Positions 43,008-55,037 of a DNA stretch of 64,000 nt are shown piece by piece. The translations under genes were made by a program, and so were the position numbers. Source of the DNA: Patiria miniata. Lineage: Eukaryota; Echinodermata; Asteroidea; Valvatida; Asterinidae. The first letter of the stretch is position 1. Each line of letters begins with the position of its first letter. The notes below the pieces were generated by a model. It did no database searches. It was not told the DNA's origin and saw only the letters and a program-made list of their open reading frames with translations. The stretch lies in NCBI RefSeq assembly GCF_015706575.1, contig NW_024037069.1:36663315-36727314 (forward strand). Reading direction: 5' to 3'.

Positions 43008-45336
43008 TCTTCGTTTTATTTTCAGTGGTTAACTCATAATCGTTTCAAGAGCGATTCTCCTTCTGGGTGCAGTTTACAGCTTTCTGATGCAACCACTACC
43101 GAAGCTTTGATATTGATGCGTGCTTTCGGTATACACATCTTTCTAGAACCCTTATAGTATACCTAAGTCACACTTAACTGTACAATATAAAGCCCTTCGC
43201 TATATCGACGGACCTATTCCAACTAAATCTGTCCATTATTCTTTTCTGGCCCTAATTCCTGCGACTATCTCGTGACCTGTTTTACACGTTTAAACTTTAA
43301 CCCTCTTAAACCCGTGTCAACCACCGTTTCTGTTGGTCTTGATACTACTTAATTGGTTTTCAAGTACCTGCACACGCTTGGCCTGTACTCATATCATGAT
43401 AACATCAGGTGGAATTTGGACGAGATTTTTGTAGAGGTACTAGAGGTATAGCTATAGGGCTGGGTGTCATAATGAAATGTGGACTCCTGTGAAATCTGGC
43501 CACCTTTATAAACTCATATCATTAGCTACACTCTTGACGGGCTTGTTAATAACTGTTATGTTCTAATTGTCCACTGGGACATGCGCATACTCAATACAAC
43601 CAATGGGTACGTACTATTTTCTACAGTCCATATCACACTTCACCGAGACTAGAACACAAATTACTCTCATGATTTGCACGTATGGTAACTACGTCACCTG
43701 ACGCAATAACATGTTTTTGGAAAGATATACAGGACGGATCTATCGTAGTGAACACTTCTACAAACAAAAGGAATGACGTCTAGCTTGGGCGTTTACTTTT
43801 ATGGAGGACCAAATTCCATTCGCACCAACCTCGTTCCCGGGGTCTGCTTTCAACCTCAGACAATAGTAGAGGGCAGCCATAGTTAGAGCGCACTGCACGA
43901 CGCCATGGGAACGAGGTTGCATTTGCACAGAATCGCAAATGAAATAGGCCCCTGAAATCGTGTATAGGCCTCGGCCTACTATCTGCATTGTTATGGACCC
44001 ATAGACTTTTTGCGTTGCATGCTGGTGTCTCAGAACGTACTTTTCTTTGTTATTTTAATTAAGTAACAATATGAATGCGCTGGTTTACTCAGTCCTTTCC
44101 GAATGGTACAGAACCACTGTCCTATAACCCCGCCTTATATAAGCATACGGTCTATAGGTCTATAATGCCACACTGCAGCCAAAGCATAGGCGTAGCCAGC
44201 GGAGGGTAAGGGGGTATTTACCCCCCCCCCCCCCCACTATTTTGTAAAGACTGCCCTTTTAATTCAATTCAAATGCCCTTTTTTTCTCTAGCGCTTACCC
44301 CCCCCCCCCCCAATATTTGTACAGAGTGCCCTTCATTTGTTAACAAGTGTCCTTTTTTCTGAACAAGTGCCCTTTTTAAAGATAAAGGCGTGCTCTTTTT
44401 GTGCCATCGGCCGTCACGGGTGCCTTTGTTTTTAATTTCGCGCATGTATGCCTGAAAAACATATATTGTCCGTTAGTGTGCATAATCGTCGGTTTTGAAC
44501 AGCGCCCCCATCGGCAGAATGTACCCCCACCCACCCCCCACCCCAACCCCATCCACTATTTGATTTTACGGACGCCAAGTGTCCGGGAAAAAAGTGTCTA
44601 CATTTCAGCACGGTTGTGCAAGTGCCCTTTTCAAAAAGTTTTTAACCCCCCCCCCCCAACCAATAAAAATGACCTTGCAAACAACCCTGCAAAGCGGTTA
44701 TGTATCTGTTGCTCATGTAACTTCCGAGATTCTTAAATCATGCCAATTCTCAATCACATAATGAAACATTTCGGTAAAATTTTCATGATTGCGAACGGTT
44801 TCGCCCAAATTACTTTGAAACGCGCGCGCCCTCATACGTCTTCACTCTTCACCTTTGAAAATAAACATGAACTATAGAGGGCGCTGTTCACTGTCAAGAC
44901 AGGATCACTGCAAGGGTAGGCGGAGTTGGCATTTTTGGAGTGGGAATTGTTACTAATTGTTAGGGTTCCGGAAGGTTGGTATTTAAATTTTTTACTCAAC
45001 CATCTTCTTTGAAGGTATTTCTAGTTACCAGCTTTATTACACAGTTGCGCATGTCGGAATTTTGTCTGAAAATAAATGAATTTGACGTGTACAGTCTAGT
45101 CTTTAGTTTTATATTAGCCTCATTTTGAAAATCACTTGACTTCCCTCGCATGCAAAATATTGAAGAAACGTCTCCTTTAATAATTGAATTGAGTCTTTAA
45201 ACTTGCGTGACTTGGTTGGTGAAATACTGTTGGGGAGCTTTACTTTGCCCTAAGAAAATTTTGGGAAAGAATGTTGCATCCTGACGCTACTTTCGAAACA
45301 TCGAAACAGAAAAAAGAAAAAAAATTGGGCTTACAA
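43008..45336. other. Divergent intergenic region, nuclear receptor B / TMEM220
   Basis: Presumed promoters of both genes. 44187-44690 holds C-rich runs (12-18 C) separated by TTTGTAAAG and GTGCCCTTTT motifs, a low-complexity mobile-element-like block. No other gene seen. Confidence 0.45.
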
Positions 45337-45522
45337 TGTACCTCAGAAAGTATACTTTCATGTGAGAACTGTAAGGAATATGCTGACAAAGTCTTTAAGA
45401 GAGATTTGTAGGCGAATGTGTGGCCAACTTAGTGAATTTTTACATGTCATTGCATGTTGAAGCCCTCAACCGACGCGTGACATGTACAAATTCACTAAGT
45501 TGGCCACACATTCTGAGGTACA
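45337..45522. mobile_element. Palindromic MITE
   Basis: The ends TGTACCTCAGAA / TTCTGAGGTACA are exact inverted repeats. Internally about 33 bp (TGTGTGGCCAACTTAGTGAA and onward) at 45417-45449 are matched inverted at 45478-45510. It lies about 300 bp upstream of the TMEM220 start codon. Confidence 0.85.
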
Positions 45523-45811
45523 ACTACAAGATAATCAAAACCAAAAGTCTTTTTTTCTGTTTGAAAGTCTGAAAGTAGCATCAGGTTGCAACATTTTTTC
45601 CGAAATTTGTTGGCTAAAGAGTGAGCAAACTTGGCTTGATTTTTTTTTTGTGCATGTTTTTCCGCATTTGAGGGACAATGCCATGGTTGGGACGTAACAG
45701 GTATGAACAGGGTTATAGATAGATCAATCATGATAACCAGCATTAAAAATGTTTAAATTCAATCAAGCTGAACAAGTTCTGATTTCGTTCTTTCTTCAGT
45801 CTAACCAGACT

Positions 45812-45823
45812 ATGGCAACATGA
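45812..45823 (+). promoter_or_regulatory. Minimal upstream ORF of TMEM220
   Basis: ATG GCA ACA TGA; its TGA overlaps the main ATG in an ATGA arrangement, in a different frame. If it lies in the mature transcript it would allow leaky scanning or reinitiation control. Confidence 0.4.
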
Positions 45824-48800
45824 GGAAGAGCCAATCGTCGAAGAGCCAATCATCAGTTACATCCAATCACAGCGATGGGTCAGGTTCAAGGGAAATCACC
45901 GGCCCTCAGTCGTGGCTGTGGGCCGGCATTAACGCCGTCATGGCCGTCTTCTTTGCATTAGCTGCATTCGTTCAGGTCAGCCTTTCATGATTTAATTTGA
46001 TTTTAAAAAAGTTTTGTCATTTAATATGGGAAATTAACACTAAAGAAAAGCTTCTAGCTGTACAGAGAGAATGTAGTATCATTACATCACTATACAAACT
46101 ATATTTAAAGTATTGTAAGTATTTTGTAAGAAAATTGGAAGTATAAATGCCCCTTTTGACAAGTTTTTGTTTTGTTCTATTGTAGATCAATGATCCGGAT
46201 CCATATATTTGGGTGGTAAGTTTCTGCTAAAACGTTTATCATGCTTATATTCAAATTCATCCAGCAACATTGATTTAGTGCACTTCCAATGTTTAATTAT
46301 GTCTTTTATTAGCCAATTTCAAATTAAGTTCCAGCAGATTCAAACTATAAGCACACATTTTTCCGGAGTATTTTATTTTGTCTCGTCTACGCCCAACCTT
46401 GTTGGTCAGAAATCAAATTCGTCTAATGCCACACAATTTAACATAATTTTGTTCAATTTCATCATACTGTCTTCATTGTGATATCTTCAGTAGAAAGCAT
46501 ATTAGTGCTGGTAAGAATAATTCTCCACATTTTCTTTCCCTGTTTCTTCATAAATTTATTGTTTTTTGTTTCTTTTGATTTTTAATTTCATAAAATATGT
46601 TAGATTCGATACTTTTGGAACAAACAGGGATTTCAGGGTTATCAATTGTGCTTTTTGACATTTCCTTCTTTCCTTTAAACACTTCTTCTTTTCGTTTGTT
46701 TCTTTGAATTTATTTTGTTTTGTTGATCTTGGTAATCTTTACACTTTCATGGGTAACTGTTCTTTGAGTTCAGTACTGTACTTGGTCCGATAAAATCGTG
46801 TGAGCAAATTGTGCCTCGGAACACGAGGAAAATGCTCAAGCACACATCAGACTAACTTACTGAACACAAGTTTTAAATTGATTGATTATATGACAAATTC
46901 AATCTCTGAATGCTGCTATTTGGCGACAGCTTAGACAAATTTGATTTGACGAATATTCTCGACTCGGAGTTTAAAGAGGGTGGCGAAACTTTGAAATTGA
47001 ATGGTATTAAAAAAAAAATAAATAAAGTGGTTTCAGTGTTAAAAAGCATGTGAAATTTTTCTCGGACAAAATTTAATGATAAGAGTTGGTGAATTTGAAT
47101 TTAAAAAAAAAACAATTTAAAATAGCTGGGACAACCTATAATAATTATTATTTCTTGGCATTTCATTTATATTATTTGGACCCCTTTTGGGTTTTTTTCT
47201 TGTGGCTTATTATCTCTTCAGATTGCAAAGTCTGTACTTCTCACATTATTACCAATTGACTGACATGAGATTTGAAACTTTGTGCCAATTTCATTCAAAG
47301 CAAAGATATTTTAGACAATTTCGGGTTCAGGAACCGCCAAATAATACTAAGTTTGTCAAATGTTTCTTTTCAAGCCTATTTACGCAATTCCCTGTCTACT
47401 TTGCTGTTCCATCGTCTGGTCCCGCGATTCCATAGGTAAGATTTCCCTAACGTCTATATTTTCATCTGATTTGCGTTACTGCATCTTTGCAGCAATTTGA
47501 AGGGGTTTACTTCATTGATATCCAAAAGTTATGTTTAGTTTAGATGCTAACTTTGCACATTCATGAATTGTATTCATCAAAAATCTGTTTCCATATTCTT
47601 GGATGGATTGTGTGTTTTACTATTTGGAATATACATCAGCTGTCTTTTAGTGTCTGGCAACACCTTGACATAAGCTTTCAGAAAGCAATTTTACTATAAA
47701 AAATATTGACTTTTTCCACCTAAGTATATCATAGCATTTCCACCACCGAATATTCCAATCGAAAACTCAATATTTAGAAATTCAATAATCGATTGAATAT
47801 TTGAGTATTTGAGTATTCGACACAGCCCTAGAAGAAGATCACTTTCATTGATTTAATGGTTATTCGTTTGTGTTCTGAACTCAGACCACAAGTACTGGCG
47901 AGTCACTGCGGCCATACACATGTGTTTCGCCGTCTTCGGAATTGTCCTGCTCACGTTCCAGGTGGGGCAAGTGCACAGGAAGGAAGGGCTCTTCAACCCA
48001 CTCAGTCTGGAGGAAGGAAGGTCAGTTAATTGTGACAAGATTCTAAAACGTGAGACCTCCTGTTAAAATGAGACAGAACTGGGCACGGGCCGTAGTAGAG
48101 AAAAATGCAAAAAACTGAATGGGGCGATTTAATGTGTTAACTTCCGGTTCCATTTGTGCTATGCTACACCCGTGTGAAGTACGCATGGTTGAATTGAGGT
48201 GACGTCACACTAACGAACCGGATAGGCTTTTTTGTCACTTTTGACACGTCGATAAAAGCAAATTTTAAACAGCCATAACTTGAAGAAATGTCCAATTGAA
48301 GTACAACAAACAGTATTGTAAGGAGAATTTTATACTTTTTCCTAAAACCTTCACGCCGACATCTGCCCAGTTCTGTCTCATTTTGCCAGAACGCCTCACA
48401 AATACGCAAAACTCTAAATCCCTTGTTTAAATTAATGAATTCATATCAGTGGTCATATTTCATTTCAGAGAGCTGTTTGGTCTTCTCATCGCATTGGGAT
48501 GGACTCTAATGTGCTGGTTCAGTGGCCACATAATGACGTAAGATTTCACTGTACTTTTTAACCTCCTTGTGTTGACTGGGAAAGAATTTGGCAGGGTTGT
48601 TGGCAGGGATGTCGAGTCAATCACAAGTCCCTGCAAGTCTATCACAAGGCCTCCAGTCCCAATAAGCCTCTGTACTAATGACGTCACACTTTGTTTACAT
48701 GTGCACTTTCCTAGGGAGCCAGTGGGGGCCCACGGTCCACTGAGCACCATAGGAAAGCACACACGTAAACAAAGTGTGGCGTCATTAGTACAGAGGCTTA

Positions 48801-50560
48801 TTCAACTCACAAGCTATTGAAATGAGCTTTGACAATTCCTTTGTTATTGTTCATCTTTTGTTTCTTGTGACTGGACTTGTGATGGACTTGACTACATCGG
48901 CACAATTGCAGAATACCCCGCCACTCGATCTATGCACCTCGTAGCCGGCTATGGAGTCACGGTTGATTGCCCTCAATAAACCTTCTCAGTGCAACCTGTA
49001 CGTACTAGGCCTACACATGTCATGCTCCACTGCACGTCCCACTCCGTATCCGCATAGCCGGCAACAGGGTAGTTGGTTTGGACTTAGAATTTTTTCAGCA
49101 ACTCCCATTCCTTTTGTGTTGCTTCGTTCTGAAGCATATCAAGGGGACTCTCACTCTGTAGCCACGTAGCCGGCAACAAGATAGTTGGTTTGGACTAAGA
49201 ATTTTTTCAGCAACCCCCATTTCTTTTGTGTTGCTTCGTTCTCAAATAATGGACCCCCACTCAGTATCCGTGTAGCTGGCAATAGACTTGAATTGTTTCT
49301 TTTCCAGTGATTCCAACTGCGTAGCCAGAGATTTTAGGGATGTATTTCCGAGTGGCTGGGTATTCTGCAATTACTCCACCACATCCCTTGTTGTGGATGG
49401 AGTGTGATAAGTCTTATGTTTATGTGTCTTTATATCGTCTGCATGAAATCTTTGTGTTTGTTCAGTGTCAGCCTGAAATCTTTTTTACTCTTGAGTTCTA
49501 GACCTCAAGACCCCCCCCCCCCCCCCGATTTGTTTTTTTCTTGAAGATTCAAATGTCAATATATTTTATATTGCTGTATTTAGATTTGGTCTCAACATAA
49601 TTATGGTGATCATGTTGATTCATGTAGATGTGCTTGTCTTATAACCATTCTATTTTGCAGTTTTTATGAAATTCTTTTTTTTTTAAGTTTAATTCCCTCA
49701 TAAGGCGAAGTAAAAAAAAAACAAGTTTCTCGTCCCCGCCCGCTTCCTTTTTGGAGACCGCCTGGATTTTTTTTATTATTTGTTATTTTTGAAAAATGTA
49801 GTAGAAAAACACAGAAAAAGTCTACAAATTCATCGGAAATTAAATACCAATACCAATACAACTCTAAATGACACTGTAAATATGTTCAGTTCTCTTGTCC
49901 AACTTGTCTTTCATCTTTAAAAGTGTCTTTGAACAGTGGAACACCAACGGTTGCAGGAAATTTTGAAAAGGCGGTCATCTTGAAAAAAATATAAAATAAA
50001 AAATAAAAAGCCCCGCTTCCTCCCTTTTTTCAAAAACCCGGACGAGAAACTATTTATTTTTTTTACTCGGCCTAATAGCTTTTTCATTGATGCGCTGTAC
50101 ATTTGAATGGACCATTTTTTTTGAACACATGTTTACATGAAGAATTTCAGTTTAAAACAATTGTTTTTTTTTTTTGGAAAGCCTGTAATTGATTTAATGC
50201 AAATTCAATAATTAATCTTTTCAAGGTGGCCGGGGGAGGGGGGGGGGGACATTTAAAGAACCCATGTGGGTGAAAATCTTGACTGTTTCCATATCCATTG
50301 CACAAGATTTGTAAAACTGCTTGTTACTCAAACCCATCTCTGGCAACTTCCAACTAATTTTTCTTGGTTCGGTCAGATGTTAAGTTTAAGTCTCAGTGAT
50401 GAAACTAATCAAATCCTCCTCTGTTCCTAATCACAGGACTTGTTCGACAGGGAAGCTGACCCTATTGACTGGGATAGTGGTGCTACTAGGAATGATGCCG
50501 CTGGCTCTGTGGGGAACGTGTTACCAAGCAGACTTCGAACACTGCAACGATATGCTATGA
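45820..50560 (+). CDS. TMEM220: TMEM220-family membrane protein
   Basis: Six exons join in frame: 45820-45975, 46186-46215, 47375-47435, 47885-48020, 48469-48537, 50437-50560 (phases 0,0,1,2,2), giving 191 aa. A Ser-rich hydrophilic N-terminus precedes a membrane segment (INAVMAVFFALAAFVQ), then NDPDPYIWV, the hallmark of the family after the first helix. Three more hydrophobic segments follow: PIYAIPCLLCCSIVW, an AAIHMCFAVFGIVLLTF helix, and GLLIALGWTLMCW after the conserved EEGREL. The final helix is LTLLTGIVVLLGMMPLALW, with a short tail ending CNDML. The start ATG is preceded by a minimal upstream ORF. Function is poorly known for the family; it is a small multi-pass membrane protein. It is divergent from nuclear receptor B and convergent with MGRN1. 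The mini-exon of 30 nt encodes ten residues. Confidence 0.92.
48661..48802. mobile_element. MITE with 53-bp terminal inverted repeats
   Basis: The arms 48661-48713 and 48750-48802 (AATAAGCCTCTGTACTAATG at the left end) are near-perfect inverted repeats around a 36-bp centre. No clear target-site duplication. It lies in the last TMEM220 intron, inside a CACAAGTC-rich patch. Confidence 0.9.
49033..49280. repeat. Tandem duplication, unit about 115 bp
   Basis: TAGCCGGCAACA / TAGTTGGTTTGGACT / AATTTTTTCAGCAAC / TTTTGTGTTGCTTCGTTCT recurs in two full and one partial unit in the last TMEM220 intron. Confidence 0.85.
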
Positions 50561-50913
50561 AAAAATAATATCTAGAGGTTGGATCCGGAGAGTTGAACAC
50601 AACACATTCCAGACTGGCGTTACAGAGTTATGCCGCACTAGATTTTTTTTCTAGAATGAGTAAAGTTTTCCAAAGATGAGACTTAAGTTTGACTGTGAAA
50701 GAATTAGGAGCTTGTGCAAGTGAAAGATTGACTGTAATGAAGGTTCAAAATGATTCGAGAGTTCAGTGAAAAGGAAATTAGATCATAAACTTTTCCTGTT
50801 TGAGACCAAAGTTCATATGGGTTAGTAGTGTCGTTTTGCTTCCTCCATGGGTTGAGTTGAGTTCAACATGACTGTGTAATGCCAGTGTAAGAATAAGCCT
50901 GTTATTTAAGGGT

Positions 50914-51310
50914 TAGGCCAAAAAAAAATAATATTCGGTCTCTGGTCAGACCAAAGTTCCGGAATTGATGCAGGGACGCGGGTTTTTTTTTTTTTTTTTT
51001 TTTTTTGGCTTTTTGTTTTTTTCTTCAAGCTTGGATTGTACAGACAAGGTGGGGTACTATTGCTATTTGGTGTCCTCATGTACATTGGTGTCCTCCATAA
51101 TTTGCGTTGGTGCTCTCGATCATTTGCCTTGGGTGTAATTTCCCATTCCTTGGTGCTCTTTGGTAAAAAAAAAAAATTAGGTGGAGGTGCAGCAATAGAG
51201 GGCGCTGTTGGAGCTACCGCGGATCATTTTGGGGGAAAAAAAGATTGACGCGCATGATTAAAATCGACGCGCGCGCTGACCAGAGACCGACGTATTATTT
51301 TTTTTGGCCT
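50914..51310. mobile_element. MITE in the TMEM220 3' UTR
   Basis: AGGCC plus an A-run, TAATATTCGGTCTCTGGTCAG at the left, is matched inverted by CTGACCAGAGACCGACGTATTA, a T-run and GGCCT at the right (about 34-bp inverted ends). The interior includes a long T-run near 50983-51006 and TAGAGGGCGCTGTTGGAG. No ORF. Confidence 0.82.
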
Positions 51311-53335
51311 CCGTAGTATCAATGTGAGCAGATGTCAAGTTCAGCATAAGGTTGATTCCGTCCAACAGAATCGGCAAAGTACTTAGAATTGTATTCACAC
51401 AGAAATGTAAGATCAGAAATTAAATTTTTGGTGTGTAGATTCCATTGAGTATCATTTCTGTATATTTGGCTTAAACAGATTAAATTCTTAAATTGTGAAG
51501 TACTTATCCATTGATTTGCGTGTCACCATGTTTAATAGTGATGTCTGCAAATATTATGTAAACTTTAACCACATACGTGTGAATTAATTTTTTTTATATA
51601 CTTTTTATTTTTTATATTTTTGTGTAACGTGTATATTTAGCAATTTTTTTTTCTCTTGAACCTGTCGACAAAATATTTGCTAAATTGTAAGCTTATTGAA
51701 AATGCAATATATAAATCCATAATTTTATTGTGACTTCCACTGAATTGCAAATCATTATTTTGTGGATAATTTACTTAAATTATGATATTGTGGCGTTATT
51801 ATTATTATTATTAAATTTATATTTTGTGGATTATTTACTTAAAATATATTGTGGCGTTACAGTGACGTGGTGTCAACTAAACTTGGATTAATAAAAATGT
51901 TTTGTTGAAAGTATCTTACCATTTGTTTCAAATTGCTGTTGCAAGATGCAAACTTTGAACAGTAAGTTTAATGACAACAATTTACAATTCAACAGAAAAT
52001 AAAGAAGGTTTTATCAAATGAATCTTCTGCTGATATTCTGCTTGTCAGCTTCATAAAAACAATTTGGAATGTGTTTAAAGAATACAGTGAACTAATATAC
52101 CTTGCCATTTTAAAAATTGATTTTACGAGGAAATACTAATAAAGAAAAGAGACAAAATGTTGCTGTATGCTTTCAATTTTTCAGCGTTACATGTTTAATA
52201 ATTTCCTGGATAAATATACAAATCTGTTCTATTTCCATGAAAACTTCTTAAATATTCCGCGTTTCAAATGAGCATTTACTACATGTGGAAGAACACAGTG
52301 TAATGAATTAACGCAAAAAACAATTAAGCATTGATTTAGAAAAGCCTCTAATCAGTTGTTCCATGTTGATAAACATAAGCATACTTTTCCGCATGATTAA
52401 CGTTTTCACAAAATCCAAACAATTTAACTGACAATCAGAAATAGACAAACTAAGATTCTCATTAAAGCCGCTTTTCATCGAGTGCATTTCAGTCCATTTG
52501 TGACGTTTGCGTAGCTAGATAACCGACACAATATTTGGAACAGAGCATGTGCTTTTGAAAAGAGCTATTTTTACGTACATATATAATTTATCAGACATAT
52601 AAATTAACCAATATTTTTTCCATACACTTTGCATGCCTACATCAACATTATTGTACATTGTTTTTAAATTTTTAAATCACATATTTACAAACATCTGTTT
52701 CTACAGATCTTAATACACATTACAAATTTGTCCGACTCTGACGTGTACTTGGGGGAATAAAAACAATATTTTTGATGACGGCAATGAAAACTAAGCCTTT
52801 AAAAATAAAAACATTCACAGTTACATTTGCAAATAGGTTAGTCTATCATTTATACAAAATTGATACTTCTGAGAAATCAAAATATATGTACAATGAATAA
52901 CACTCTTCTATTTAGGCCAGTCCTTACTTTCATGCGAGTGCAAATACAAGGCATATTCGATGTCTTGAACCATAACTTTTTGGAGAAACATTTAGCAAGT
53001 ACCCGCCTATATTGCATTTGCATTCACATCAAGTAAGATCAAGCCTTTTATTCATTTAAAAAAAATGTTCGAATAAAAATCCTTCAAATTTGTTTGAGCT
53101 AACAGTTTAAGTGGAAATTCTTAAAGGGGTGTTAACCCATTCCAAATATACGTACTGCTTTACTTAAGTGATATTTACCAGCAATGTAATTAACGCAAGT
53201 ACACGTACCTTTAAATCTGCAATGTTTTGGTTTTTTTGGACAAAGAAGGAAAACCTTACAAGCAGCCACTTTCATGTTGTAGCATAACAGCAGAGAAGTT
53301 GTGATAACTGAGAGCAAAAAATGATGAAAACCTTA
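51311..53335. other. AT-rich convergent spacer
   Basis: No gene seen. A local duplication around TTTTGTGGATAATTTACTTAAA occurs at about 51754-51860, separated by ATT repeats. Confidence 0.45.
51890..51895 (+). promoter_or_regulatory. Candidate poly(A) signal of TMEM220
   Basis: First AATAAA after the stop (AATAAAAATG followed by a T/G-rich stretch), implying a 3' UTR of about 1.35 kb that includes the MITE at 50914-51310. Confidence 0.45.
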
Positions 53336-53343
53336 ACCAAATC

Positions 53344-53385
53344 CATGGGCGTCACGAGGGGGGGGGGGGGGCAAGGGGGGGGCAC

Positions 53386-53436
<51 letters not shown>

Positions 53437-53661
53437 CCCTGGAAAAGCAAAACAAAAAACCAAAAAAAAGGAAGAAAAAGAACAAAGAAAAAAAAGAGGC
53501 GCGAAGACAAAGTGGTGTAAGTTTAATGAGTTGGGGGGGGGGGCAAAATGTCCCTGCCCCCCTCTAAAACTGATAAATCGAGAATGTGTTGAGAAATACA
53601 AGCATTTTTTGCCAAAAAAAAATTTTTCCCCCCTCTGGAAAAAATCCTGGCGACGCCCATG
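53344..53661. mobile_element. hAT-like MITE with 8-bp target-site duplication and 49-base C tract
   Basis: The inverted ends CATGGGCGTC / GACGCCCATG are flanked by the direct repeat ACCAAATC (53336-53343 and 53662-53669). Inside lie a 14-base G run (53358-53371), a shorter G run and an uninterrupted run of 49 C (53387-53435). An 8-bp duplication is characteristic of hAT elements. The proline- and glycine-rich ORFs over the tracts are artefacts. Confidence 0.85.
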
Positions 53662-53857
53662 ACCAAATCCATCAAAATCTTTTCCCCCATTTTAGGGATT
53701 TTGGTAGGCAAGCCGTGAGTACCAAGTCCATCCAAATCCACCTATAGTAGTGGTGGTCTTGTGGTGGGTTTCAGCAGGTGTGGTCCTGAAGCATTATGTG
53801 AAGCAGGGCCAGTGATGGATTTTGGCGGACTTGGTCCAGTACTTAGTAAAAGACACT

Positions 53858-54105
53858 AGGGAGTTTAGAAGAAATTCAGAAATGTAGGTGATTTCCATCA
53901 ATCAGTCAACTGACAGATTTTTGGAATAAAGAGTTACAATGACAAAATTGTGTTTTGTGATCACAAAGTTGTGCATGGTTTTGCACAGTTTTCTCAAAAG
54001 GGTAGCATCCATTTAGCTGAAACTTTAAGGCTTTGAACATTCTTCTTTGGATTTTGAGTAGTGGTGTTATTGGAAATAAACAATATTCGCAAACGGCAAA
54101 AGATC
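53858..54105 (+). mobile_element. Interspersed repeat R1, copy 3
   Basis: Same landmark order as the copies at 8184 and 40985, including AATGTAGGTGATTTCC, GGAATAAAG and GGAAATAAACAA. The 5' part is shorter. Confidence 0.78.
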
Positions 54106-54865
54106 CGTAATTCCTTGTAAGTCGTAAACATGGAAATACTTGCATGCACATGGACATTTGTATTGTTGCTTTCTTTTTAAAAACAAATTCTGCCTACAAA
54201 GTGAACGTGCTCTGAGAGTGCTTATGAAAGAAATAGAAAATTGTGTGCATAATAGCAACAAGATGAATTTGGACACAAACCTGTATCTCCGTGTATTGCC
54301 GATTTGTTGGATATTTCGTCGTTTTATCCCCATTTTATCCACTTTTTAAGTGACCAAAACACGGCATGCAATGTGAGTAATGTCTTATACACATTTAACA
54401 TGAGATTAATATCAATTTGTAAGCAAAATAATATATTATTTAGCTTCAAAACAGCAATATAGTTTATAGCTTCTAGCAAGCCAAGAAAAGCCATGTCCAT
54501 GTGTTGCTGAGTTAATTGTCCATGCGTGAAGAACATTAATGTTAATATTAAATCTAAACTTACAGGGAGTTGCACATGCTAAACGCAAACACTAAAGAAC
54601 ATAAAACTCATTTTCCTACCAAAAGATTTGTTGTGACGTTTCATGAGGTTCGGCTTATTTTTTAAAATTTGCTTCCAATATAAGGTCTGCGCTGAGCCAG
54701 GATATGCATTTACTTGAATTATGAATTTGAAACTCTTTTTTTAGAAGATTAAATAATTTGGATAACGTTAGGCTGAAAATCCCTGAGTCCTTCATTCGTT
54801 AAGTATAGTGCACACTGCGTGATGTGTAAAAATCAGTTGTTTGCCATCAAGTATTCAAAGATATA

Positions 54866-55037
54866 CAGTCGAGTCTCGTTATAACAAACTCGTTCGGACC
54901 TAGCCAAATTGTTTGTTATATCAGACAGTTGTATTAAGAGGAACATCAGTCCCATTCATTGTGCACATAAATGCACAGTCGGGACCAAGGCTTTATGTTT
55001 GTTATAACCAGAATTTTGTACTACCGAGAGTCGACTG
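54866..55037. mobile_element. pogo/Tigger-like MITE, 172 bp
   Basis: The ends CAGTCGAGTCTCGTTATAAC / GAGAGTCGACTG are flanked by TA on both sides (54864-54865, 55038-55039). The sequence after the left end (CTCGTTATAACAAACTCGTT) is the widespread animal pogo-type terminus. No transposase. Confidence 0.82.

Noticed and set aside
53272..53662. Proline- and glycine-rich ORFs on both strands
   Set aside because: They translate the G and C homopolymers inside the hAT-like element.
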